Positions 1 to 5,342 of a stretch of 5,342 bases of DNA are shown one piece after another. The notes under the pieces are model-generated. The model was not told the origin of the DNA. It saw nothing but the letters and a program-made list of their open reading frames with translations, and ran no database searches. The translations under genes were made by a program, and so were the position numbers. Positions within the stretch are counted from its first letter, which is position 1, and every line of letters starts with the position of its first letter. The DNA is from Candidatus Altarchaeales archaeon (GTDB lineage: Archaea; Altiarchaeota; Altiarchaeia; IMC4; SCGC-AAA252-I15): assembly GCA_014729705.1 (NCBI GenBank), contig WJJK01000137.1, positions 1-5,342 of the forward strand. Reading direction: 5' to 3'.

Positions 1-323
1 CGCACAGTAACCATAAGATCATACTCGCCGGTTACAACCGCGATATCAGTTATCCGCTTATCCTTGCTCAGGTTCCTGCAGACCCGGTCAAAACCCAACT
101 TAGCCTGAGGCACCACCTTAACCTGCACCAAAGCACAAGCCCTGCGATTATCCAGTTTAGTCCAATCAACGATAGTCCTAAACCCTCGGACCACGCCCTT
201 TTTCTTCAGGCAAGAAATCTTTTTCTCAACCTCACGCTCACTTAAACCGCTCATCGCAGAAAGCTCGGACACACTAGCCCTAGCGTCATTCTCAATCAAC
301 CTTAAAAACTCGGAATCATCCAT
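1..323 (-). CDS. Lrp/AsnC-family transcriptional regulator, partial (C-terminus beyond left edge)
   Basis: This frame stays open from the ATG at 323 to the window edge and gives 107 residues. The start reads MDDSEFLRLIENDARAS, followed by a winged helix-turn-helix typical of the family: residues 4-30 resemble 'L..I..DAR.SVSELS...GLSE', and the recognition helix and wing are EVEKKISCLKKKGVVRGF (31-48). From about residue 62 the RAM/effector domain begins (ALVQVKV), and the family-typical TGEYDLMVTV motif stands at 98-107, just before the cut. Family members are usually about 140-150 residues, so roughly 40 are missing. Known members are DNA-binding feast/famine regulators, often of amino-acid metabolism and often autoregulatory; the effector here cannot be read. 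A GTG directly upstream (326) is an alternative start. It is transcribed away from the 901-residue gene and shares its promoter region, so it may regulate that gene, itself, or both (inference). Codons prefer G/T third bases (16 of the first 20). Confidence 0.93.
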   Translation of the reverse strand, partial: MDDSEFLRLIENDARASVSELSAMSGLSEREVEKKISCLKKKGVVRGFRTIVDWTKLDNRRACALVQVKVVPQAKLGFDRVCRNLSKDKRITDIAVVTGEYDLMVTV

Positions 324-345
324 CACTGTCACCCAAAAAAAACTT

Positions 346-356
346 GATATAAATAA
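346..356 (-). promoter_or_regulatory. TATA-like promoter of the Lrp/AsnC gene (leaderless)
   Basis: On the minus strand this reads TTATTTATATC. The core TTTATAT is centred near 350, 27 bp before the ATG at 323 and 24 bp before the alternative GTG at 326. Archaeal transcription normally begins about 26 bp downstream of the TATA centre, so the transcript should start at or next to the start codon. No Shine-Dalgarno-like sequence precedes the gene, which fits a leaderless mRNA. Confidence 0.6.
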
Positions 357-361
357 TTACG

Positions 362-391
362 CAACCCTAACATATAATCAAACAACCCTAA
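362..391. repeat. Exact 9-bp direct repeat flanking a TATA box (possible operator)
   Basis: CAACCCTAA occurs at 362-370 and again at 383-391, a period of 21 bp or about two helical turns. The first copy abuts the upstream side of the plus-strand TATA-like box (372-378), where the TFB recognition element would be. The second lies between that box and the start codon at 401. Two identical half-sites on one face of the helix around a TATA box would suit a repressor. The divergently encoded Lrp/AsnC protein is the nearest candidate, but that link is inference. The surrounding sequence is A/C-rich, so chance repetition is possible. Confidence 0.45.
371..379 (+). promoter_or_regulatory. TATA-like promoter of the 901-residue gene (leaderless)
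   Basis: CATATAATC has its ATATAAT core at 372-378, centred 26 bp upstream of the ATG at 401. This spacing predicts a transcript starting at the A of the start codon. The sequence just before the ATG (CCCTAAAAAAAGACT) has no Shine-Dalgarno match, which supports leaderless translation and the choice of start at 401. Confidence 0.6.
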
Positions 392-400
392 AAAAAGACT

Positions 401-3106
401 ATGGCTGAAAAACAAACCCAGAACCCAAAAAAACAGCCTGAAACCATCCCCGACCTAAAACCCGTACAAAAACAGCCTGAAGTCATAGGAAGCCACCCGC
501 TTGCGCGAACCCAAGACGGCAGAATACTCAACCCCACAGGCGTGTTATTCCTAAACCCCCGCCCCGCGGTGATATACGATCAACCCCCAATACACTTCTT
601 CCTATCCACAGCCTACAAAGACCGCCTGACACGGCAACTAGGCAGACCCCTAAACAACCGAGAAGAAGAAGCCGTAGACGCCGGGCGCGTCGACCTGTTC
701 ACAAACGAAGACGGAGTCGTCATAAGACCCGACACCACGGATCCCGCGAAAAACCTGAAAGCCATAGAGGTGTTGAAGAAACCCCCAATAAACATACCAG
801 ACGAACAAATACACTACTGCGGGGCGGGAAACCCCAAAGCAAGATCCGCAGTCGAAAAAACAGGCGACGTATACCGGTTCTACCCCCTAGACATACACGA
901 TGAAGCTAAAGTCAAAAAATTCATAGAAACAAGCAAAACCCGGTTAAACACGGAAACCACGTACCTACATGAGAGATTCAAGGGATCAAGATACCTCACC
1001 CCAGACGAAGTCCGGGGATTCACCAAAGACCTAGACGACTGGGAAAAACTTGTTAAAAGATTCGCGGAAGTAGCTAAAATCACACGACAACCCCAACCCC
1101 AACAAGCACTCTATGAACAACGCAAAACAGGGGGGACACGACAAGTCGACTTTCTGCTGGTAGACGAAAACCTGCAAATAAACCCGGACACAGGCAAACT
1201 ATACGCTGAATTCAAGGAAATCGGGGAATACGTAGCCAAACAAACCAGTTGGGGGGAGAAACAAAAAAGAAAAACAAAAAACAAATTAATGAAACTCCTA
1301 CGAAACTGGATGTCGGAAAACCACCCAGCATTCAACCAAGACAACCCCCAAAACCCTGTGTGGAGAAACAACACCTACCTGTTTCTGCGGGGCGTAGGAG
1401 ACGAAGCCACCTACCTCAAGATGGAGTCGGAATACCGGGGATTGGTGATACCCCGACCCGGAGGATACATTGGAGAGAAAACAAGACACGGAGACATACT
1501 TTTAGGCGCGCAAAAAAAGACAGTAAACCAATTAACCGACACCGAACAAACCCACATAAAAACCATAACCGAAAGCCAATCAAACACACAAACAATAGTT
1601 ATAGACCCCGAATTCCACCCCCAAGAACAACAACCTGAATCAGTGAAGACCTATCAACTAACGGGGGAGCTTGAAGGCCGCGTGAAAGTGAGGCAATGGA
1701 GTTTCACGGAAAAAACAAGACAAGAAACAAAAGACCTGTTAAATGAGGTGCTCGCCACCCACCCCCGGCTGGAATACGCCTTCGTATGTGACGTAGCAGA
1801 AAGCCAATCTCGACGCGACATGCTCGTACACGACACAATACACTTTGGACAACCCCAAAGACAAGTCCACATAACTGTGCTGAAGGAGGAGGGAAAACAC
1901 GAGCAAAAACTGTTAACCCGACAACTCAAATGGGGGATACCCTACTGGATCCACGAAGGAAAAAACCCCGAAGAAGCCTTAAAACTCCAAAGAGAATACC
2001 TGGAAAACGTGGAAGACCGCATCGCAGCCCTAAACAAACTCGGCCTGCACACCCCAAAAACCCACATATACCACTTACACCAACAGGCAGGCGAAGAAAG
2101 AAATCAACCGGTAGCCCACGCAACAAGAGAATTCATAGACGGACCCGCAACCAACCGAATCGCAAAAGAACAATACCGAAACACGGACTACGTGAGGCGG
2201 CTGCTAAAACAAAAAGGAAAAGCGGCAGCGCGAAACCTCGCAGCCCGAAGAACCTCCTTCGACGACGGAGACGAAATAATTGCTGAAAGAACCAGAAAAG
2301 GATACCCCAAAAAGATAGTGTTAGCAGACCCAACCGCCACCTTCCGTGAAGTGGAGAAACCCCCCGCAACCCACGCCCCCCTATACGCCTGCCACCTAGC
2401 CCAAGACCTGCTGAAATGGGAGATTATGACTGAAAACCCGGGCCCCCAAGAAAAACAGACACTAGCCGCCCAATACTATGTGGGGTTCACAGGGGAAACC
2501 AAAAAAATAAGGAAAAAAATACGCCAAAACACAGGGGAATACGAGACATACATGGACCAAAGATACGAAGGCCGAATCCCCCAACAAATACCTGACTGGG
2601 ACATGAAAAGCCGGTGGAAGAAAACAATAAAAAGCATAGCCCAAACCAAACCCCGAACCACTCAGAGGGAAATCGAGCAGGAAACAGAAAAACACACGGA
2701 AATATTCAGACACACCCTGCGGGGGTTGAAGGATGAAGGCGAGAAAATACTGGTGCTTGAAGCAGTCACAAGAGCCTATGCCATAAACTGGATGCCAAAA
2801 GGAGACTTAAACCAGGAAAAACTGGGGGAAACCCTAAAAGCAGACGCGCAATTCACACAACTTCCCGCCGAAGAAAGAATAAAAAGACTCAACCTAATGC
2901 GAGCCTCCAGCTGGATAAAAAGAGTCGGATACGAACCAGAAAAGATAGCGCAAGACGCCGAAGAAATAAGGCGAAAAGGAGGGGATGCCCGGGATTTCAC
3001 TGAAGAAGTAAACATTAGGCGCCCTAAACTGCATTTATCCCCTCACATGGCAGCTGAATTCTACGAAGCCGTAAACCAGGCGCCGGAAAAATACTTACTT
3101 GGCTAA
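401..3106 (+). CDS. Large soluble protein of unknown function (901 residues), possible kinase-like C-terminal half
   Basis: I do not recognise this protein. It has no signal peptide, no membrane segments and no Walker A or helicase motifs. Residues 1-29 are a K/Q/P-rich, probably disordered tail. Residues 41-115 look folded, with NPRPAVIYDQPP (52-63) and RVDLFTNEDGVVIRP (96-110). A second segment contains GSRYLTPDEV (195-204). A central segment carries YAEFKEIGEYV (268-278), NPVWRNN (318-324), IPRPGGYIGE (350-359) and RHGD (362-365). A Q/T/N-rich linker follows (about 371-412). Residues 415-670 contain a helix 532-548 ending in LGLHTPK, then REFIDGPAT (576-584), FDDGDEII (620-627) and KKIVLADPTATF (637-648). 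Their order resembles a protein-kinase helix C, hinge, catalytic loop and DFG site; this is weak inference and no glycine-rich loop is seen. Residues 690-901 are charged and mostly helical. The promoter spacing supports the start. Third positions favour A/C, as in the other plus-strand gene, so its composition does not look foreign. Confidence 0.9.
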   Translation: MAEKQTQNPKKQPETIPDLKPVQKQPEVIGSHPLARTQDGRILNPTGVLFLNPRPAVIYDQPPIHFFLSTAYKDRLTRQLGRPLNNREEEAVDAGRVDLFTNEDGVVIRPDTTDPAKNLKAIEVLKKPPINIPDEQIHYCGAGNPKARSAVEKTGDVYRFYPLDIHDEAKVKKFIETSKTRLNTETTYLHERFKGSRYLTPDEVRGFTKDLDDWEKLVKRFAEVAKITRQPQPQQALYEQRKTGGTRQVDFLLVDENLQINPDTGKLYAEFKEIGEYVAKQTSWGEKQKRKTKNKLMKLLRNWMSENHPAFNQDNPQNPVWRNNTYLFLRGVGDEATYLKMESEYRGLVIPRPGGYIGEKTRHGDILLGAQKKTVNQLTDTEQTHIKTITESQSNTQTIVIDPEFHPQEQQPESVKTYQLTGELEGRVKVRQWSFTEKTRQETKDLLNEVLATHPRLEYAFVCDVAESQSRRDMLVHDTIHFGQPQRQVHITVLKEEGKHEQKLLTRQLKWGIPYWIHEGKNPEEALKLQREYLENVEDRIAALNKLGLHTPKTHIYHLHQQAGEERNQPVAHATREFIDGPATNRIAKEQYRNTDYVRRLLKQKGKAAARNLAARRTSFDDGDEIIAERTRKGYPKKIVLADPTATFREVEKPPATHAPLYACHLAQDLLKWEIMTENPGPQEKQTLAAQYYVGFTGETKKIRKKIRQNTGEYETYMDQRYEGRIPQQIPDWDMKSRWKKTIKSIAQTKPRTTQREIEQETEKHTEIFRHTLRGLKDEGEKILVLEAVTRAYAINWMPKGDLNQEKLGETLKADAQFTQLPAEERIKRLNLMRASSWIKRVGYEPEKIAQDAEEIRRKGGDARDFTEEVNIRRPKLHLSPHMAAEFYEAVNQAPEKYLLG
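429..481 (+). repeat. 14-bp direct repeat inside the N-terminal tail
   Basis: AAAAACAGCCTGAA is found at 429-442 and 468-481, exactly 39 bp (13 codons) apart and in the same frame. It encodes KQPE at residues 11-14 and 24-27 of the 901-residue protein. This looks like a small in-frame duplication within the disordered N-terminal tail; no function can be assigned. Confidence 0.55.
3086..3092 (-). terminator. asd: Possible weak U-tract terminator of asd
   Basis: On the minus strand a run of five T (3091-3087, within ATTTTTC) follows the asd stop codon by about 11 bases. Archaeal termination often needs only a short U-tract without a hairpin, but five T is short. The tract lies inside the last codons of the convergent 901-residue gene. 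The call is weak. Confidence 0.2.
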
Positions 3107-4155
3107 CCCAAGAAACCCTTCTTATACGCTAACTCCGCGTTCAAGATGCTCGCACCGGCAGCACCCCTGATAGTGTTATGGGAGAGTGCGTAGAACCTAA
3201 GAAGCCTCTCAGCCTTCCTCATTATCCTGCCGCAGGAGACCGCCATACCACAGCCGGCCAACCTATCCCGCCTAGGCTGAGGACGGTCAGGCTCCTCATG
3301 CACCAAAATAGCAGGGCAGGGGGCGCTTGGAAGACCCAGCCTCTGAGGCTCGTTCTCATAATCCTTGAAGGCGTTGACAACCTCTTCAACCTCGAAATCC
3401 CGACTCAAACCCACGGAAACGGCCTCAGTATGCCCGTCCAAAACAGGAACACGATTACAGGAGGCGGTGACCTGGATGTCGGAGCAGTCAACCTTGTCCC
3501 CAAGGGATCCCAGGATCTTGAGGGACTCAGACTCCATCTTCTCCTCCTCCCCGCCGATGTAGGGAATGATGTTGTCGATTACTGCCATCGAAGGCACGCC
3601 GTTGTAGCCCGCCCCAGACAAACCCTGCAGGGTTGTGACGTTAACCCAGTCGATGCCGAACACATCCAACAACGGCTTAAGGGGCACAACCAAGCCGATG
3701 GTAGAGCAATTCGGGTTGGTGACGACGAAACCATCCCAACCCCTCTCCCTCTGTTTCTCAACGAGACTTAGGTGATCCGGATTCACATCCGCAACAATCA
3801 AGGGGACGTCATCCTCCATGCGGTAGGTGCGGGTGTTGCTGAAAGTCGGAACCCTCGAAGCGAAAGACGCCTCAACGTCCTTAGCAACCGATGCGGGGAT
3901 AGAGCTGAACACCAAATCCAGATCGTACTCCTCAACCAAGCCGGGGTCCAACAAATCCACTCTCTGGTCTGCGACTGATTCAGGGATCCCGCCCTCGATA
4001 TGCCACTTCGCAGCCTCCCTATACTTCTTGCCCGCCGACCTCTCGCTTGCCGCAAGACAAACCAAATCAAAATACGGGTGATCCTCTAAACCCTGAATAA
4101 ACCTTTGACCCACCATCCCGGTGGCCCCTAAAACGCCTACAGCCAATTTTTTCAT
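3103..4155 (-). CDS. asd: Aspartate-semialdehyde dehydrogenase (archaeal/fungal type)
   Basis: The enzyme reduces aspartyl phosphate with NADPH to aspartate semialdehyde, the branch point to lysine, threonine and methionine, and acts in the cytoplasm. The 350-residue product is full length for the archaeal/fungal-type family. It opens with a Rossmann loop, GVLGATGMVGQRF (7-19). The catalytic cysteine is C150 in NPNCSTIG; LQGLSGAGY (176-184) follows, then E208 in the KMESES segment, and R235 and the catalytic H242 in NRVPVLDGHTEAV (234-246). NTIRGAAGASILNAE (327-341) is the conserved C-terminal dinucleotide-binding segment. The frame is open 17 codons further upstream to 4206, but that extension runs through the TATA-like box and has no family counterpart, so I start at 4155 (MKKLAVGVLG). 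A related fold serves as malonyl-CoA reductase in some Crenarchaeota; nothing here suggests that. No other aspartate-pathway gene is adjacent. It overlaps the convergent 901-residue gene by four bases. Confidence 0.96.
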   Translation of the reverse strand: MKKLAVGVLGATGMVGQRFIQGLEDHPYFDLVCLAASERSAGKKYREAAKWHIEGGIPESVADQRVDLLDPGLVEEYDLDLVFSSIPASVAKDVEASFASRVPTFSNTRTYRMEDDVPLIVADVNPDHLSLVEKQRERGWDGFVVTNPNCSTIGLVVPLKPLLDVFGIDWVNVTTLQGLSGAGYNGVPSMAVIDNIIPYIGGEEEKMESESLKILGSLGDKVDCSDIQVTASCNRVPVLDGHTEAVSVGLSRDFEVEEVVNAFKDYENEPQRLGLPSAPCPAILVHEEPDRPQPRRDRLAGCGMAVSCGRIMRKAERLLRFYALSHNTIRGAAGASILNAELAYKKGFLG

Positions 4156-4176
4156 CGTGACATAGATATACACATG

Positions 4177-4188
4177 TATTATAAAAAG
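4177..4188 (-). promoter_or_regulatory. asd: TATA-like promoter of asd (leaderless)
   Basis: On the minus strand this reads CTTTTTATAATA. The core TTTATAAT (4185-4178) is centred about 26 bp before the ATG at 4155, so the transcript should begin at the start codon. No Shine-Dalgarno sequence is present. A 6-bp palindrome ACATGT (4172-4177) sits directly downstream of the box, where a repressor could act, but a hexamer alone is weak evidence. Confidence 0.6.
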
Positions 4189-4212
4189 TTTTAAGGCCTG
4201 ACTCAAAGAGGG
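4181..4212 (+). promoter_or_regulatory. Candidate promoter and weak ribosome-binding site of the flavin reductase gene
   Basis: Two A/T-rich plus-strand elements could serve. TATAAAAAG (4180-4188) overlaps the asd TATA box and would start a transcript near 4208 with a leader of about 14 bases. GTTTTAAGG (4188-4196) would give a nearly leaderless transcript. GAGGGT (4207-4212) lies 9 bases before the ATG at 4222 and is a partial Shine-Dalgarno match. The sequence does not decide between these options. Confidence 0.35.
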
Positions 4213-4221
4213 TAACCTAAG

Positions 4222-4968
4222 ATGGCGTTAAACGAAAAACAAAAGAGATTGTGCCAAGAAAACAAGACAGACTACTCAGACATTAAAGCGCTATACATAA
4301 ACTGCACCCTCAAAAAAAACCCCGAGAAATCCCACACCCAGGGATTGATGGACGTATCCCGCGCAATACTTGCGGAAAACAAGGTGGACGTAGAAAACAT
4401 CCGCGCAACAGACTACGACATCCCCCCCGGCGTCTGGGCGGATATGACCGAACACGGGTGGGCGGCCGACGACTGGCCCAAAATATTTAAGAAAATCACT
4501 GAAAAAGACATACTCGTTCTTGGAACACCCATATGGCTTGGCGAGAAATCCTCGGTATGCAGCAAAATAATCGAGAGGATGTACGGCCAATCCGCCCAAG
4601 AAAACGACAAAGGACAATACATATACTACGGGAAGGCTGGGGGGTGTATAATAACCGGAAACGAAGACGGCATAAAACACTGTGGAATGGGGATACTATA
4701 CTCCCTCCAACACCTCGGGTTCACTATACCTCCGCAAGCCGACAGCGGATGGGTGGGGGAAGCAGGGCCCGGACCCTCCTACTTAGACGAAAAATCAGGG
4801 GGACTGGAAAACGACTTCACCCAACGCAACGTGACGTTTATGTCCTGGAACCTACTGCATATGGCGCGCGCACTAAAAGATAATGGGGGAATCCCCGCCC
4901 ACGGAAACCAAAAGAAACTATGGAATGCGGGATGCAGATTCGGCCACCCCAACCCGGAATACAGATAA
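4222..4968 (+). CDS. NAD(P)H-dependent FMN reductase-like flavodoxin-family oxidoreductase
   Basis: The product has 248 residues and the flavodoxin-like fold of the NADPH-dependent FMN reductase/flavodoxin superfamily. After a hydrophilic tail of about 20 residues, beta-1 IKALYINCTL (21-30) leads into the FMN phosphate-binding loop NPEKSHTQGL (33-42). LVLGTPIWLGEKSS (98-111) is the typical second flavin loop ('D..v.gtPiw.g..s'). CIITGNEDGIKHC (142-154) and LQHLGFTIPPQADSGWVGEAGPGPSY (162-187) are strongly patterned as in this family. Such proteins bind FMN and transfer electrons from NAD(P)H to flavins, quinones or other small acceptors in the cytoplasm; the acceptor here cannot be read. There is no signal peptide or membrane segment. 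It is divergent from asd and convergent with the PHP gene. All of the first 20 codons end in A, C or G, none in T. Confidence 0.88.
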   Translation: MALNEKQKRLCQENKTDYSDIKALYINCTLKKNPEKSHTQGLMDVSRAILAENKVDVENIRATDYDIPPGVWADMTEHGWAADDWPKIFKKITEKDILVLGTPIWLGEKSSVCSKIIERMYGQSAQENDKGQYIYYGKAGGCIITGNEDGIKHCGMGILYSLQHLGFTIPPQADSGWVGEAGPGPSYLDEKSGGLENDFTQRNVTFMSWNLLHMARALKDNGGIPAHGNQKKLWNAGCRFGHPNPEYR

Positions 4969-4978
4969 AAAAAGAAAA
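4967..4978 (-). terminator. U-tract terminator of the PHP-domain gene
   Basis: On the minus strand the sequence is TTTTCTTTTTTT, 37 bases beyond the stop codon of the PHP gene (5015). Such T-rich tracts without a clear hairpin are the usual archaeal intrinsic terminators. It overlaps the stop codon of the convergent flavin reductase gene. No comparable T-tract follows that gene on the plus strand. Confidence 0.55.
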
Positions 4979-5014
4979 CCGGCGACGGAATACGGATACG
5001 CGGCAGCCGATAAA

Positions 5015-5342
5015 TCAGTTACGCGAAAACCGACGGGCAACATGTTGGCGGAATTTACGGTTCGCAAGCCCTCCCGCATGACGGGCGAACAAAAGATAAG
5101 GGTTCATACGCTTAATCTGCACCCCCCCTGCCAAAATGGACTCGATTAAATCACCTTCAACGTTAACCGTGATGCCACCCAATTCACCCAAAGTATGGGC
5201 ATCGGATCCACCCACCATGTTCCTGCCTGCAGCCTCAGCCTGCTTTACTGGATCACTTCTATTGCCGAAGGTATGGCCGTTGAAGACCTCAACCGCGTCG
5301 AAGTCAACGTCGAAAATCAAATCCCCCACCCCACGCCTATAC
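5015..5342 (-). CDS. PHP-domain metal-dependent phosphoesterase, partial (N-terminus beyond right edge)
   Basis: The last 108 residues are visible and the frame continues open past the right edge (YRRGVGDLIF); a GTG at 5329 lies inside the domain and is not the true start. DAVEVFNGHTFG and then MVGGSDAHTLGELGG are hallmarks of the C-terminal part of the PHP (polymerase and histidinol phosphatase) domain. The Asp and His of GSDAH are expected metal ligands in this fold. Stand-alone PHP proteins hydrolyse phosphoesters such as nucleoside bisphosphates or nucleic-acid ends; the substrate here cannot be inferred. After the barrel, GGVQIKRMNPYLLFARHAGG leads into a basic tail ending RKFRQHVARRFSRN. 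It is convergent with the flavin reductase gene, 46 bp apart. Confidence 0.88.
   Translation of the reverse strand, partial: YRRGVGDLIFDVDFDAVEVFNGHTFGNRSDPVKQAEAAGRNMVGGSDAHTLGELGGITVNVEGDLIESILAGGVQIKRMNPYLLFARHAGGLANRKFRQHVARRFSRN

Noticed and set aside
1089..1102. Short CCCCAA-type tandem in the large gene as a possible telomere-like or phase-variable repeat
   Set aside because: There are only about two units, encoding QPQPQQ in frame; such strings are expected in an A/C-rich coding strand.
1249..1638. Open frames of 129 codons here and 118 codons at 1930-2286, both plus strand
   Set aside because: They are out-of-frame readings of the 901-residue gene with low-complexity R/K/T/P/N-rich products; the main frame is continuous through both.
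3178..3771. 197-codon open frame on the plus strand
   Set aside because: It is entirely antisense to asd, which has clear catalytic motifs. The product shows no recognisable domain, and the frame is a by-product of the biased codon use.
4156..4206. 17-residue N-terminal extension of asd
   Set aside because: It runs through the asd TATA-like box, and the family begins at the Rossmann strand directly after MKKLAV.
4291..4680. 129-codon open frame on the minus strand
   Set aside because: It lies opposite the flavin reductase gene; the scarcity of T on the plus strand removes stop codons on both strands. No promoter or domain supports it.
4979..5014. Possible hairpin terminator with CGGC and GCCG arms after the flavin reductase gene
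   Set aside because: The stem is only four base pairs with a long loop and no following T-run on the plus strand.
5015..5329. Short PHP-like protein starting at the GTG at 5329
   Set aside because: The frame is open upstream to the window edge and the GTG lies inside the PHP domain, so this is the end of a longer gene.
1..5342. tRNA, rRNA, CRISPR arrays, insertion sequences or attachment sites
   Set aside because: I saw no cloverleaf, no regularly spaced repeats, no transposase or integrase motifs and no terminal inverted repeats on either strand.

Overview
The window looks archaeal, probably euryarchaeal. Three of the four visible gene starts have an A/T-rich TATA-like element centred about 26-27 bp upstream of the start codon. 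This is the archaeal promoter spacing for leaderless mRNAs, and bacterial -35/-10 pairs with Shine-Dalgarno sites are absent there. The aspartate-semialdehyde dehydrogenase is of the archaeal/fungal type, next to an Lrp/AsnC regulator and a PHP-domain protein. I cannot place the organism more precisely.

Layout, left to right. (1) Positions 1-323, minus strand: the N-terminal part of an Lrp/AsnC-family regulator, cut by the left edge. (2) Positions 324-400: a divergent promoter region with two TATA-like boxes facing apart. An exact 9-bp direct repeat with a 21-bp period flanks the box of the plus-strand gene. (3) Positions 401-3106, plus strand: a 901-residue, soluble, hydrophilic protein that I do not recognise; it is the main unknown here. 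(4) Positions 3103-4155, minus strand: asd, aspartate-semialdehyde dehydrogenase, meeting the 901-residue gene tail to tail with a 4-bp stop-codon overlap. (5) Positions 4156-4221: a second divergent promoter region. (6) Positions 4222-4968, plus strand: a flavodoxin-fold NAD(P)H-dependent FMN reductase-like protein. (7) Positions 5015-5342, minus strand: the C-terminal part of a PHP-domain metal-dependent phosphoesterase, cut by the right edge.

Gene strands alternate (-,+,-,+,-), so no two neighbours can form an operon; the window is a series of divergent and convergent single genes. The only functional link suggested by position is the Lrp-type regulator sharing a promoter region with the 901-residue gene. 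asd belongs to the aspartate branch of amino-acid synthesis (lysine/threonine/methionine), but no other gene of that pathway is visible.

The plus strand is rich in A and C along most of the window whichever strand is coding. Plus-strand genes end codons mostly in A/C, while the Lrp gene and asd on the minus strand prefer G/T. That points to a strand-linked mutational bias, and it shapes the Q/T/K/P/N/E-rich composition of the 901-residue protein.
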